NCBI RefSeq assembly: GCF_001549985.1
Contig: NZ_LROZ01000006.1
Location: forward strand, 167,779-231,778
DNA length: 64,000 bases
Source of the DNA: Myroides odoratus
Lineage (GTDB): Bacteria; Bacteroidota; Bacteroidia; Flavobacteriales; Flavobacteriaceae
Reading direction: 5' to 3'
The translations under genes and the position numbers were made by a program. How positions within the stretch are numbered: the stretch's first letter is position 1; every line of letters starts with the position of its first letter. Under the pieces are notes generated by a model. It was not told the origin of the DNA, did not search any database, and saw only the letters and a list, made by a program, of their open reading frames with translations. This document shows positions 25,799 to 35,141 of the stretch, one piece after another.

Positions 25799-27076
25799 TT
25801 AATAGTTGTATTTGAATTGCCATCTGTTTTTTAAGAAATCACGCGTGCCGTTTTCTCTGCTGTTTTGCCCAGGTTCGTATAAAACCGTGCCACTTAATTC
25901 GGTTGGCAGAAATTCCTGATCAACAAAATTGTTGGGATAGTCATGAGAGTATTTATAGTCTTCCCCATATCCTAATTCCTTCATTAATTTGGTAGGTGCA
26001 TTGCGCAGGTGAATAGGAACAGATAAATCACCGGTTTGTTTTACTAGTTGTTGGGCTTTGCCAATAGCGATATAAGTAGAATTACTTTTGGGCGAAGTAG
26101 CTAAATAAATAGCACATTGACTTAATAAGATTCTACTTTCTGGATAACCAATCACAGATACGGCCTGAAAAGTATTGGTTGCCATAATTAAAGCCGTAGG
26201 ATTGGCATTGCCTATATCTTCAGATGCAGCAATCACCAAACGACGCGCAATAAATTTGACATCTTCCCCACCTTCAATCATACGCGCCAACCAATATACA
26301 GCTCCATTGGGATCACTCCCGCGAATAGACTTGATAAAAGCGGATACAATATCGTAATGTTGTTCCCCTGTTTTGTCATAGAGTACCGTGTTTTTCTGAA
26401 CAACTTGCATCACATAATCATTCGTCAACACGACATCGTCTCCTGTTGTGGCATTTACAATTAGCTCAAAGGTATTGAGTAGCTTTCGCCCATCTCCACC
26501 CGATACGCGGAAGAGCGCCTCTGTTTCTTGCAAGGTGATGCGTTTGGAGCGCAGGAATGAATCTTTTTCAATTGCGCGATCCAATAAAGCACGTAAGTCT
26601 TCTTTTGTAAAAGCATGTAAGGTATATACCTGACATCTGGAAAGCAAAGCTGGGATTACTTCGAAACTAGGGTTTTCTGTGGTAGCTCCAATAAGGGTAA
26701 TCCAACCGCGTTCAACCGCAGCTAAAAGCGAATCTTGTTGCGACTTACTGAAACGGTGAATCTCATCTATAAATAGAATAGGGTTGCGAGCCGTAAATAA
26801 CCCGTGATTAGATTTAGCCTTTTCAATAACTTCTCGCACATCTTTAACACCAGAATTAATTGCACTCAAAACATAAAAAGGACGCTGACTCTCTTTGGCC
26901 ATAATTTCGGCTAACGTTGTCTTTCCTGTACCTGGAGGACCCCAAAATAGCAAAGAAGGAATAAAGCCAGTTTGTAATTGCTTCGTTAAAATTCCTTGTT
27001 CACCCACTAAATGAGCCTGACTAACATAGTCTGCTAAGGTTTGTGGTCGTACTCGTTCTGCTAATGGTGCATCCAT
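25799..27076 (-). CDS. rarA: Replication-associated recombination protein A (AAA+ ATPase)
   Basis: Clamp-loader-like AAA+ ATPase (425 aa) that acts at stalled replication forks. Walker A is [16 protein letters not shown] and Walker B is [15 protein letters not shown]. The sensor-1 [11 protein letters not shown] and the C-terminal MgsA/RarA domain ([20 protein letters not shown]) are present. The start at 27076 ([14 protein letters not shown]) is chosen; an ATG at 27109 abuts the -7 promoter element and cannot be transcribed from it. It is convergent with the HAD gene. Confidence 0.95.
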   Translation of the reverse strand: MDAPLAERVRPQTLADYVSQAHLVGEQGILTKQLQTGFIPSLLFWGPPGTGKTTLAEIMAKESQRPFYVLSAINSGVKDVREVIEKAKSNHGLFTARNPILFIDEIHRFSKSQQDSLLAAVERGWITLIGATTENPSFEVIPALLSRCQVYTLHAFTKEDLRALLDRAIEKDSFLRSKRITLQETEALFRVSGGDGRKLLNTFELIVNATTGDDVVLTNDYVMQVVQKNTVLYDKTGEQHYDIVSAFIKSIRGSDPNGAVYWLARMIEGGEDVKFIARRLVIAASEDIGNANPTALIMATNTFQAVSVIGYPESRILLSQCAIYLATSPKSNSTYIAIGKAQQLVKQTGDLSVPIHLRNAPTKLMKELGYGEDYKYSHDYPNNFVDQEFLPTELSGTVLYEPGQNSRENGTRDFLKNRWQFKYNY

Positions 27077-27098
27077 GACTATATGATTTTGAGAAATA

Positions 27099-27106
27099 CA
27101 AAAATA
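27099..27106 (-). promoter_or_regulatory. Promoter -7 element of rarA
   Basis: The minus strand reads TATTTTTG, an exact match, 22 bases before the chosen rarA start. It decides between the two in-frame ATGs. Confidence 0.55.
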
Positions 27107-27172
27107 CAACCTATAATGCCGAATAAAAAACAGTCAACCAAAATTGTACTGAAAACCATGTAGTTTGTATGG

Positions 27173-27201
27173 TTGATTTGAAAGACTATTTTATATCTTT
27201 A
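27173..27201 (+). promoter_or_regulatory. Probable promoter of rhomboid gene
   Basis: TTG (27173-27175), an 18-nt spacer, then TATCTTTA (27194-27201), one mismatch from the -7 consensus. The ATG follows 22 bases later. Confidence 0.5.
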
Positions 27202-27223
27202 TGTTTTATGTACTAACGAAAAC

Positions 27224-27970
27224 ATGCAAATGAAAGATAAGCAACTTGTCGTGACGGCTAATCTAATTATACTGCCTATCGTATTCTTGATGGTGATATG
27301 GAGTGTATATTGGTTGGATTGGAAGGACTATTTACAACTCTATCAATATGGCGTTTATCCTCGTACGCTAAAAGGATTGAGAGGAATTCTTTTTAGCCCT
27401 TTTATTCATGGAGGACTCAAACATATATATAACAACTCAGTGGCTTTATTTGTCTTGCTTTTGTTGTTGCAATTTTTTTATAAGAAACAAGTATGGCAAG
27501 TGCTGGGATGGGGGATTTTGTTTTCTGGATTTGGAACGTGGTTGATTGCTCGTGAAAGCTATCATATCGGTGCAAGTGGATTGATTTATGTACTTGTGAG
27601 CTATATGTTTTTTAAAGGAATACAAACCAAGTATTTTCGTTTAGTAGCCCTTTCGCTTTTAATTGTTGTACTCTATGGAAGTATGATTTGGTATGTCTTT
27701 CCTGATATTGAGGAAGGAATCTCTTGGGAAGGGCATTTGAGTGGATTCATTACAGGTATGATCTTGTCTTTTGTATTGAAGAATCCTGAATATGCAGAGA
27801 CCATATATAAATATGAATGGCAATCACCAAATTATGAACCAGAACTCGACCCCTTTATGCAATGTTTTGATGAAAATGGAAACTTTGTAATTATACCAAA
27901 AGAAGTACAGGTCGCAATCGATTTGAAAAATCCCTATCGAACTACTTTGCCTATTGTTTATGGGAAATGA
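27224..27970 (+). CDS. Rhomboid family intramembrane serine protease
   Basis: Membrane protease of 248 aa with about six hydrophobic helices. The catalytic Ser lies in GASGLIYVLVSYMF (near residue 127) and the catalytic His in EGHLSGFITGMIL (near residue 175). The conserved N-terminal membrane segment with HGGLKHIYNNS is also present. Rhomboids cut single-pass membrane proteins within the bilayer; the substrate here is unknown. The last 60 residues form a soluble, Pro/Asp-rich tail (EPELDPFMQCFDENG) seen in flavobacterial family members. The gene stands alone. Confidence 0.88.
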   Translation: MQMKDKQLVVTANLIILPIVFLMVIWSVYWLDWKDYLQLYQYGVYPRTLKGLRGILFSPFIHGGLKHIYNNSVALFVLLLLLQFFYKKQVWQVLGWGILFSGFGTWLIARESYHIGASGLIYVLVSYMFFKGIQTKYFRLVALSLLIVVLYGSMIWYVFPDIEEGISWEGHLSGFITGMILSFVLKNPEYAETIYKYEWQSPNYEPELDPFMQCFDENGNFVIIPKEVQVAIDLKNPYRTTLPIVYGK

Positions 27971-28270
27971 GAAAATGGAGATAGGAAAGGGGAAAGGAGA
28001 AGTTTTGCAAAAGCAAAAAAATAACATCATCCTAAAATAAGAAACATTGGCTTAGGGTATTGTATAAGGTTCTTTCGACTTTCCTTGGAGATTCCTTCGA
28101 CATTCCTTCGACATTCCTTCGACAAAAGGGGGTGTTTTCCAAGGAATCTCCAAGCATTGTCCAAGGAATGTCCAACAAAGCTACTACTAAACCCTTATGA
28201 TAGACAGAAAAGGATAGATTTTGTGGAGCCATTTACTCTTGTATTTTGCAGAGTACAATAAAAGAATATT
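27971..28270. repeat. Repeat-bearing intergenic region: 11-bp tandem triplication and long inverted repeat
   Basis: No gene is seen. ATTCCTTCGAC is repeated three times without error at 28091-28123. A 14-bp perfect inverted repeat, CTTGGAGATTCCTT at 28084-28097 with AAGGAATCTCCAAG at 28141-28154, flanks the last two repeat units. A related copy, CCAAGGAATGTCCAA, follows at 28161-28175. The upstream part (27971-28020) is purine-rich. It is not a CRISPR array: there are no spacers. Confidence 0.85.
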
Positions 28271-28326
28271 GTTTAAAATAAAAAGGAACGGATTGCAATT
28301 GCAATCCGTTCCTTTTTATTTTAAAC
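28271..28326. terminator. 56-bp perfect palindrome, bidirectional terminator
   Basis: Each 28-base arm matches without a mismatch or loop; the centre is ATTGCAATTGCAAT. The A/T-rich outer arms supply a U tract on both strands. It lies between the convergent rhomboid and rlmB genes. Confidence 0.9.
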
Positions 28327-28351
28327 GTTACTATAAGTTTAAGCTTTTCTC

Positions 28352-28379
28352 ATAACCCATAACCCATAACTCATAACTT
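28352..28379. repeat. Heptanucleotide tandem repeat at rlmB 3' end
   Basis: Four tandem heptamers, ATAACCC, ATAACCC, ATAACTC and ATAACTT, run up to and overlap the rlmB stop codon (28378-28380). Confidence 0.85.
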
Positions 28380-29112
28380 ATCTTCGTTGTCTGATAATTT
28401 CATATAAAAATGCACCACAAGCAACAGATACATTTAGAGAATCAATGCTGCTAAACATAGGAAGTTTCGCTTTTTCGTCGATGATTTTTAATACAGATGG
28501 ATTGATTCCTCTGTCTTCACTACCCATGATAATCGCTAAAGGGATATTTAAATCTACATCGTAAATTTCCTTTTCTGCTTTTTCAGTAGCACCTATCGTC
28601 ATAACTCCAGATCCTTGTAAATAGAAAACAGCATCTTTAATGTGGTCTACTTTACAAATCGGAATATTGAATACAGCACCAGCAGAAGTTTTTATGGTAT
28701 CTCCATTTACAGGAGCAGCGCCATTTTTAGAAATGATGATTCCATCAGCCCCACAGCAAACTGCTGTACGAATGATAGCACCAAAATTACGCGCATCTGA
28801 TAATTGATCCAAAACAACAAATAAAGGTTTTTCTTTTTTCTCTAATGTAGTTTCAACTAACGCTTCTAAAGTGACAAAAGTAATAGGTGCAATCGTTCCG
28901 ATAGCCCCTTGGTGATTTTTTTTCGTTAAGCGATTCAGTTTCTCAATAGGCACATAAGAGAAATTAATGTTATTTCTCTTCAATGACTTGATTAACTCAT
29001 TCATTAATTCACCTTGAGCATCCTTTTGTAAGAATACTTTATCTATATCTTTTCCTGCTTCAATGGCTTCGATTATCGCACGAATACCAAAAATTTGATT
29101 CTCCTGATCCAT
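28378..29112 (-). CDS. rlmB: 23S rRNA 2'-O-methyltransferase (RlmB/TrmH family)
   Basis: SPOUT-fold SAM methyltransferase of 244 aa, expected to methylate 23S rRNA at G2251. The N-terminal substrate-binding domain starts IFGIRAIIEAIEAG. The SPOUT knot motifs are LDQLSDARNFGAIIRTA (motif 1), IIMGSEDRGI (motif 2) and SIDSLNVSVACGAFLYE (motif 3). Length and motif order match the family. A -7 element lies only 4 bases before the ATG, so the mRNA may be leaderless. The gene is convergent with the rhomboid gene. Confidence 0.94.
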   Translation of the reverse strand: MDQENQIFGIRAIIEAIEAGKDIDKVFLQKDAQGELMNELIKSLKRNNINFSYVPIEKLNRLTKKNHQGAIGTIAPITFVTLEALVETTLEKKEKPLFVVLDQLSDARNFGAIIRTAVCCGADGIIISKNGAAPVNGDTIKTSAGAVFNIPICKVDHIKDAVFYLQGSGVMTIGATEKAEKEIYDVDLNIPLAIIMGSEDRGINPSVLKIIDEKAKLPMFSSIDSLNVSVACGAFLYEIIRQRR

Positions 29113-29116
29113 GGTG

Positions 29117-29124
29117 CAAATGTA
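29117..29124 (-). promoter_or_regulatory. -7 element immediately before rlmB
   Basis: The minus strand reads TACATTTG, an exact -7 match, with only 4 bases between it and the rlmB ATG. No TTG occurs at the expected distance. Confidence 0.45.
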
Positions 29125-29207
29125 GCTATATTTTTAATAATCATTTGATGTTTTTTGTTTTACAACTAAACTTTTGTATCCATTTCGAGGTAAAGGATAA
29201 AAGAAAA

Positions 29208-30869
29208 TTAAAAGAGGGTTTTAAACCCAATGTGTATCGTGGTGTTGTCAAAGGAAAAGGGGATACCAGGCTGCTTGCCATTGGCAAAAGAAAGGTTGAA
29301 ATAGCTAGAAGAGGTAATGAATCCTAACCCCATACCGATACTATATAAGGTATGTTTTTGATCTAAAGGTTTATATTCTTGTAGCGCATAATCAAATATC
29401 GTATGTAAATAGAGACTAGGATGAACTAAAAAGCGATACTCGGTATTGATTAAGTTTAGCTGATTGGCTAGCAAGCTGTTTTCTTGAAAACCGCGTAGCG
29501 ATTGTGTACCACCAAAGCGATACAATTCATTTACGAGGTAATCTTTACTAAAGAGTGAATAATAAGTCCAATTGATATAGAAAAAGTGCTTAGGAGCTAA
29601 CTCAATGTTTTTATTGGCTTGAAGTTGCAGGATGTATTGTGATTCTTTCGCTTCTTCTGTTGTACGATTTCCTGTACCTACTAGGGCATCTAAAGAATAA
29701 TTGACAGGAAATAAAGGCAGGTAATTTCTCTTCTTAATTAAGGTATAATTAAGGGTGTAAAATTTGCTGTCAAAATTTGCCATGGAAGGTAAGATGCTCG
29801 TAGTTGTTGAAGAAGTACTTTGATAACCTACTTTGATGTTTTGGTTGTATTGAATTGCATAACCAATTTGCAAGGCTAGCTTGGTGTTTTGATAAATGGT
29901 ATCTTGTTTTTGTATGTTCAGCTGACCGCTAAGGTTGAGTGGAGTATTAAATAAGTAAACAAAAGAAGTCTTGAAGTCAAATTGGGTTTGTTTGTTCGCA
30001 TCGCTTCTCCAATATAATTGAAGCGTTTCTCCTTTATTTAATACATTGTTTAAGGCTAAATCCAAATATCCTGCTAATGTAAATTTTTCATTTTCATCTG
30101 TACTAAATCCCATAAAACCATCAAAGGTATTGGTGTTGACCTTGTCTAGGTAAAGATATAGTGTGGTGTTATCTGCAGTGAATAGGGTTTCCGGTGTTTT
30201 ATATTGCTTTAAAAAATCCAATTCATTTAAGGTTTCAGTTAAATTAGAAACGAGTTGATCACTATACGGTTTATTGAGGTAGCGCTTCGTAACCTGTCTG
30301 ATGATTTTTTCAGGAACCTGACCGCTGCTTTGGATGGCAATGTTATTTAATTTTCTGCTTTGTGTCAAATTGAGCTGGAGGTCACAGTATAAAGTGTTAT
30401 TTAGGATGTTGTGATTACTCAATTGTAGAGCAGACATTCCCAATCCCTCTTGATCCAAGAGCTGCGTGTATTGTTGCAACTTCGCTGAGAGTAATTCAAA
30501 ATCGAAGCGAAGGCTGTCTTGGGTAAAACCAAGTCGTTGCTGAAGGGATGGATCTAAGTTTTTATTCGATAAAACAACTTGGCGAATAGGATCTCCTAAT
30601 ATATAGGTGTATACTAAGGCTTCCTCTTGTTGTTCTCTATCTTTTGTGAAAGACAAAAAGCCTTTTCGATACAAAAGCTGATCAATACTATCTAGTGTTT
30701 GTTTAATGGATTGTAAATCAGGGTGATTTTTTTTGTACCCCAAGTTGCGAAGCAATTCGCGCTCTTTCGCTTGCGCTGAAGTTAGTTCAAGCGTCAGGGC
30801 TGTATTTTGACCATAGGAGGCTAAACACAGGAATAACAAGAAAAAAAAAGGGAGAATAGACTTGAACAC
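29208..30869 (-). CDS. Omp85-superfamily outer-membrane beta-barrel protein, GTG start
   Basis: Outer-membrane protein of 553 aa with a signal peptide (cleavage after about residue 20, ASYGQ). Residues 25-230 look like POTRA-type repeats; the rest is a beta-barrel of alternating strands ending in an aromatic residue (IHIGFKTLF). The Omp85 loop-6 signature GGTQSLRGFQENSL is near residue 456. It is much shorter than BamA (about 800 aa), so a TamA-like or secretion role is possible, but not BamA itself. The GTG start is required to keep the signal peptide. It is divergent from the ribosomal cluster. No partner gene is adjacent. Confidence 0.82.
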   Translation of the reverse strand: MFKSILPFFFLLFLCLASYGQNTALTLELTSAQAKERELLRNLGYKKNHPDLQSIKQTLDSIDQLLYRKGFLSFTKDREQQEEALVYTYILGDPIRQVVLSNKNLDPSLQQRLGFTQDSLRFDFELLSAKLQQYTQLLDQEGLGMSALQLSNHNILNNTLYCDLQLNLTQSRKLNNIAIQSSGQVPEKIIRQVTKRYLNKPYSDQLVSNLTETLNELDFLKQYKTPETLFTADNTTLYLYLDKVNTNTFDGFMGFSTDENEKFTLAGYLDLALNNVLNKGETLQLYWRSDANKQTQFDFKTSFVYLFNTPLNLSGQLNIQKQDTIYQNTKLALQIGYAIQYNQNIKVGYQSTSSTTTSILPSMANFDSKFYTLNYTLIKKRNYLPLFPVNYSLDALVGTGNRTTEEAKESQYILQLQANKNIELAPKHFFYINWTYYSLFSKDYLVNELYRFGGTQSLRGFQENSLLANQLNLINTEYRFLVHPSLYLHTIFDYALQEYKPLDQKHTLYSIGMGLGFITSSSYFNLSFANGKQPGIPFSFDNTTIHIGFKTLF

Positions 30870-30969
30870 TTGGGCGATATATTTACGTGTAAAGTAAAAT
30901 AAAAAAAGTAAGAAGCTGAGACTTAAAGAATAAAATAAATAAATTACTTGAAAATTAATAAATTGTCTT

Positions 30970-30999
30970 TTGAAAAAAGAAAAAAACTTTCTACATTTG
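30970..30999 (+). promoter_or_regulatory. Strong promoter of the str ribosomal operon
   Basis: TTG at 30970-30972, a 19-nt spacer and TACATTTG at 30992-30999: a full consensus match. The expected transcript begins near 31004, just where CCCC and GGGG (31003-31019) can form a short 5'-terminal hairpin. Confidence 0.8.
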
Positions 31000-31052
31000 C
31001 AACCCCGTATATAGTGGGGAATAATATATTGTAGAAATTATTAATAAACATT

Positions 31053-31433
31053 ATGCCAACAATTCAACAATTAGTAAGAACAGGGAGAACCCAATTAACT
31101 AAGAAGAGTAAATCGGTTGCTTTGGATTCTTGTCCTCAAAGAAGAGGAGTTTGTACGCGTGTTTATACTACTACACCTAAAAAACCTAACTCTGCAATGC
31201 GTAAAGTTGCAAGGGTACGTTTGACAAATGGTAATGAAGTAAACGCTTACATCCCAGGAGAAGGACACAATTTACAAGAGCACTCGATAGTATTAGTTAG
31301 AGGAGGAAGGGTAAAAGATTTGCCAGGTGTTAGATACCACATCGTACGTGGAGCTTTGGATACTGCTGGAGTAAACGGTAGAACTCAAAGAAGATCTAAA
31401 TATGGTGCAAAACGCCCTAAAGACAAAAAATAA
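31053..31433 (+). CDS. rpsL: 30S ribosomal protein S12
   Basis: Decoding-centre protein of the small subunit, 126 aa. The conserved loop [18 protein letters not shown] and the segment [15 protein letters not shown] are intact. The two lysines where streptomycin-resistance substitutions arise in other bacteria are both in their wild-type state. First gene of the cluster, led by a consensus promoter and an approximately 50-nt leader. Confidence 0.99.
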   Translation: MPTIQQLVRTGRTQLTKKSKSVALDSCPQRRGVCTRVYTTTPKKPNSAMRKVARVRLTNGNEVNAYIPGEGHNLQEHSIVLVRGGRVKDLPGVRYHIVRGALDTAGVNGRTQRRSKYGAKRPKDKK

Positions 31434-31458
31434 TCGTTTAAACGTTTAAGAAAAAGAC

Positions 31459-31935
31459 ATGAGAAAAAGACAGGCGAAAAAGAGACCTCTTTTACCAGAT
31501 CCGAAATTTAATGATCAATTAGTGACGCGTTTTGTAAATAACTTAATGTGGGACGGTAAGAAGTCTACGGCTTTTAAAGTATTTTATGATGCTTTAGCAA
31601 TCGTTGAAGAGAAAAAACAAGATGAGGAGAAAACTTCATTGGAAATTTGGAAAGAGGCTTTAACTAACGTTATGCCACACGTAGAGGTTCGCTCTCGTCG
31701 TGTTGGAGGTGCTACATTCCAAATTCCTATGCAAATTCGTCCAGATAGAAAAATTTCTATGGCAATGAAATGGATGATTTTGTATGCGAGAAGAAGAAAT
31801 GAGAAATCCATGGCTGCAAGATTAGCTTCTGAAATTTTAGCTGCTGCTAAAGAAGAAGGTGCTGCGGTTAAAAAGAGAATGGATACGCATAAAATGGCTG
31901 AAGCTAATAAAGCGTTCTCTCACTTTAGATTTTAA
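31459..31935 (+). CDS. rpsG: 30S ribosomal protein S7
   Basis: Primary 16S rRNA-binding protein that nucleates the 30S head, 158 aa. The signature [20 protein letters not shown] is the S7 family core, and the beta-hairpin and C-terminal helix ([15 protein letters not shown]) are present. It lies 25 bases after rpsL and 21 before fusA, the usual str order. In other bacteria S7 represses its own operon; no such site is evident here. Confidence 0.99.
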   Translation: MRKRQAKKRPLLPDPKFNDQLVTRFVNNLMWDGKKSTAFKVFYDALAIVEEKKQDEEKTSLEIWKEALTNVMPHVEVRSRRVGGATFQIPMQIRPDRKISMAMKWMILYARRRNEKSMAARLASEILAAAKEEGAAVKKRMDTHKMAEANKAFSHFRF

Positions 31936-31956
31936 TCCATACAGAAAAATTATACA

Positions 31957-34092
31957 ATGGCAAGAGATTTAAAATATACAAGAAATATTGGTATCGCTGC
32001 TCACATCGATGCTGGTAAAACAACTACTACAGAACGTATTTTGTTCTATACAGGTAAAAACCATAAAATGGGAGAAACTCACGAAGGATCTTCTACTATG
32101 GACTGGATGGAGCAAGAGGCGGAAAGAGGTATTACTATTACTTCAGCAGCGACTACTTGTACTTGGAATTTCCCAACAAAACAAGGTGAGAAGATAGCTG
32201 AGTCTATGGAGTACCACTTCAATATTATTGATACTCCGGGTCACGTTGACTTTACAGTAGAGGTGAACCGTTCTTTACGTGTATTAGATGGATTAGTATT
32301 CTTATTTAGTGCAGTTGATGGTGTTGAGCCACAATCTGAAACTAACTGGAGATTAGCTGATAACTACAAAGTTCCTCGTATGGGATTCGTTAATAAAATG
32401 GACCGTCAAGGAGCTAACTTCTTAGCAGTATGTCAACAAGTTAAAGATATGTTGAAATCAAACGCTGTGCCAATCGTTTTACCAATTGGTGATGAAGCAG
32501 ATTTCAAAGGGATCGTTGACTTAGTGAAAAACCGCGCAATTGTATGGCATGATGAAAATCATGGTTCTACTTTTGACGTTGTTGACATTCCTGCTGATAT
32601 GATCGATGATGTTAAACAATACAGAGGTCAATTAATCGAGGAGATCGCGGCTTATGACGAGAACCTTCTTGAAAAATATATGGAAGATGAGAACTCAATT
32701 ACTGAGGACGAAATTCACAGAGCATTACGTGCTGCTACATTAGATATGAGTATCATCCCAATGTCTTGTGGATCATCATTCAAAAACAAAGGTGTTCAGT
32801 TTATGTTAGATGCTGTTTGTCGTTACTTACCTTCTCCAATGGACAAGGAAGCTATCGAAGGAACAAATCCTGATACTGAAGAGCCAGTTGTACGTAAGCC
32901 TTCAGTTACTGAGCCGTTTGCTGCATTAGCATTTAAAATCGCTACCGATCCTTTCGTAGGTCGTTTAGCTTTCTTTAGAGCTTATTCAGGACACTTAGAC
33001 GCTGGTTCTTATGTATTGAACACGCGTTCTGGTAACAAAGAGCGTATTTCTCGTATCTACCAAATGCACGCGAACAAACAAAATCCAATCGAATATATTG
33101 AGGCTGGAGATATTGGAGCTGCTGTAGGATTCAAGGATATTAAAACTGGAGATACTTTATGTGATGAAAAATATCCTATCGTATTAGAAAGTATGGACTT
33201 CCCTGATCCTGTAATTGGTATCGCTATTGAACCAAAAACAAAAGCGGATATGGATAAAATGGGTACTGCTTTAGCTAAATTAGCAGAAGAGGATCCAACG
33301 TTTACTGTGAAAACAGATAAAGCATCTGGACAAACAGTTATCTCTGGTATGGGTGAGTTACACTTAGATGTATTAATCGACCGTATGAGACGTGAATTCA
33401 AAGTTGAAGTGAACCAAGGTGAGCCTCAAGTTGAATACAAAGAAACACTTACGCGTGCTGCTCAACACAGAGAGTCTTATAAAAAACAATCTGGTGGACG
33501 TGGTAAATTCGCGGATATCGTATTTACAATTGGACCTGCTGATGAAGTGGATGGAAAACCATTCGTTGGATTACAGTTCGTAAATGAGGTAAAAGGTGGT
33601 AACGTACCAAAAGAATATATTCCTTCTGTAGAAAAAGGATTCAAAGAAGCGATGAAACAAGGGCCTTTAGCAGGTTTCGAAATGGATTCGATGAAAGTTA
33701 CTTTAACAGACGGTTCTTATCACGCGGTTGACTCGGATGCATTATCATTCGAATTGGCAGCGAAAATGGGTTACAAAGCTGCTGCAAAAGCTGCTGGTGC
33801 TGTAATTCTTGAGCCGATCATGAAGTTAGAAGTATTGACTCCTGAAGAAAACATGGGTGATATCGTTGGGGATTTGAACCGTCGTCGTGGACAAATCAAC
33901 AGCATGGATGATAGAAATGGAGCAAAAGTTGTAAAAGCTTCTGTGCCATTATCAGAAATGTTCGGATATGTAACTACATTGAGAACGTTATCATCAGGTA
34001 GAGCTACTTCTACAATGGAGTTCTCTCACTACTCTGAAACACCATCAAACATTTCAGAGGCTGTAATCACTAAAGCAAAAGGAAACGCTTAA
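31957..34092 (+). CDS. fusA: Translation elongation factor G
   Basis: Ribosomal translocase GTPase of 711 aa. G1 is [16 protein letters not shown], the switch-[12 protein letters not shown] follows, G3 is [12 protein letters not shown] and G4 is [10 protein letters not shown]. Domains II-V are complete to the C-terminal [16 protein letters not shown]. The length and the position between rpsG and rpsJ identify the canonical EF-G rather than a paralogue. Confidence 0.99.
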   Translation: MARDLKYTRNIGIAAHIDAGKTTTTERILFYTGKNHKMGETHEGSSTMDWMEQEAERGITITSAATTCTWNFPTKQGEKIAESMEYHFNIIDTPGHVDFTVEVNRSLRVLDGLVFLFSAVDGVEPQSETNWRLADNYKVPRMGFVNKMDRQGANFLAVCQQVKDMLKSNAVPIVLPIGDEADFKGIVDLVKNRAIVWHDENHGSTFDVVDIPADMIDDVKQYRGQLIEEIAAYDENLLEKYMEDENSITEDEIHRALRAATLDMSIIPMSCGSSFKNKGVQFMLDAVCRYLPSPMDKEAIEGTNPDTEEPVVRKPSVTEPFAALAFKIATDPFVGRLAFFRAYSGHLDAGSYVLNTRSGNKERISRIYQMHANKQNPIEYIEAGDIGAAVGFKDIKTGDTLCDEKYPIVLESMDFPDPVIGIAIEPKTKADMDKMGTALAKLAEEDPTFTVKTDKASGQTVISGMGELHLDVLIDRMRREFKVEVNQGEPQVEYKETLTRAAQHRESYKKQSGGRGKFADIVFTIGPADEVDGKPFVGLQFVNEVKGGNVPKEYIPSVEKGFKEAMKQGPLAGFEMDSMKVTLTDGSYHAVDSDALSFELAAKMGYKAAAKAAGAVILEPIMKLEVLTPEENMGDIVGDLNRRRGQINSMDDRNGAKVVKASVPLSEMFGYVTTLRTLSSGRATSTMEFSHYSETPSNISEAVITKAKGNA

Positions 34093-34104
34093 TTTTAGAG
34101 AAAA

Positions 34105-34410
34105 ATGAGTCAAAAAATCAGAATAAAATTAAAATCTTACGATCATATGTTGGTTGATAAATCAGCAGAGAAAATCGTAAAAACTGTAAAAAGTACAGGT
34201 GCAGTAGTAACAGGTCCAATTCCGTTACCAACTGATAAAAAAATCTTTACTGTATTACGTTCACCACACGTAAACAAAAAAGCTAGAGAGCAATTTGAAG
34301 TTAGTTCTTACAAAAGATTGTTAGATATTTATTCTTCTTCTTCTAAAACAATTGATGCTTTAATGAAATTAGAGTTACCAAGCGGTGTAGAAGTTGAAAT
34401 TAAAGTGTGA
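34105..34410 (+). CDS. rpsJ: 30S ribosomal protein S10
   Basis: Small-subunit protein of 101 aa that also acts as NusE in antitermination. The signature [20 protein letters not shown] is present. Here rpsJ closes the str group (12 bases after fusA) instead of opening the S10 operon. A large hairpin lies between it and rplC. Confidence 0.99.
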   Translation: MSQKIRIKLKSYDHMLVDKSAEKIVKTVKSTGAVVTGPIPLPTDKKIFTVLRSPHVNKKAREQFEVSSYKRLLDIYSSSSKTIDALMKLELPSGVEVEIKV

Positions 34411-34445
34411 TAATCCGAAAGTAATTTCAAGAAAAATAAAAGAAT

Positions 34446-34491
34446 AAGGATTAAGTATTAGTGTGGAAATACGCTAATGCTTAATTCTTTT
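34446..34491 (+). promoter_or_regulatory. 19-bp hairpin between rpsJ and rplC (terminator/attenuator or r-protein site)
   Basis: Bases 34446-34464 pair with 34471-34489 over 19 positions with loop GGAAAT. Three of the pairs are G.U (34449/34486, 34456/34479, 34462/34473) that form only in the plus-strand transcript; a four-U tract follows. This points to an RNA-level function. No promoter is visible between it and rplC. Confidence 0.75.
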
Positions 34492-34523
34492 AAATAAGTT
34501 TCAAATAATTTAATTAAATATTT

Positions 34524-35141
34524 ATGTCTGGGTTAATTGGTAAAAAAATCGGCATGACTAGTATTTTCGACGAAAATGGAAAAAACATTCCATGTACAGT
34601 AATCGAAGTTGGTCCATGTGTCGTTACCCAAGTCAGAACCAATGAGGTTGACGGGTATGAAGCGTTACAACTTGGTTTCGATGACAAGACAGAGAAACAC
34701 GCTACTAAAGCTGAGTTAGGTCACTTTAAGAAAGCGGGAACATCTGCTAAAAGAAAAGTCGTTGAAATCAAAGAATTCGAAGGAGAGCACAAATTAGGTG
34801 ATGTTATCACTGTTGATTTGTTCACTGAAGGAGAATTCGTAGACGTTCAAGGTGTATCTAAAGGAAAAGGTTTCCAAGGGGTTGTTAAACGTCATGGATT
34901 TGGCGGGGTAGGACAAGTTACTCACGGTCAAAAAAACCGTTTAAGAGCGCCAGGTTCTGTAGGAGCTTCTTCTTATCCATCTAGAGTATTCAAAGGAATG
35001 CGTATGGCAGGAAGAACTGGAGGAGAAAATGTAACAGTACAAAATCTTAGAGTTTTAAAAGTAGTGGCTGATAAGAACCTACTTGTTGTAAAAGGAGCTA
35101 TTCCAGGACACAAAAACTCTTATGTAATCATTCAGAAGTAA
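34524..35141 (+). CDS. rplC: 50S ribosomal protein L3
   Basis: Early-assembly 23S rRNA-binding protein of 205 aa. It starts [19 protein letters not shown] and has the L3 signature [20 protein letters not shown] and the long loop [19 protein letters not shown]. First gene of the S10-type part, about 30 bases after the hairpin. The stop overlaps the rplD ATG by one base (TAATG). Confidence 0.99.
   Translation: MSGLIGKKIGMTSIFDENGKNIPCTVIEVGPCVVTQVRTNEVDGYEALQLGFDDKTEKHATKAELGHFKKAGTSAKRKVVEIKEFEGEHKLGDVITVDLFTEGEFVDVQGVSKGKGFQGVVKRHGFGGVGQVTHGQKNRLRAPGSVGASSYPSRVFKGMRMAGRTGGENVTVQNLRVLKVVADKNLLVVKGAIPGHKNSYVIIQK

Noticed and set aside
28084..28175. CRISPR array
   Set aside because: The 11-bp units are directly adjacent with no spacers, and no cas genes are present.
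29145..29327. Plus-strand 60-residue ORF overlapping the Omp85 gene end
   Set aside because: It lies antisense to the well-supported barrel C-terminus, and its protein has no recognisable features.
33057..33401. Minus-strand 114-residue ORF inside fusA
   Set aside because: fusA is complete and highly conserved in the sense frame; the antisense ORF has the biased composition expected of a shadow.
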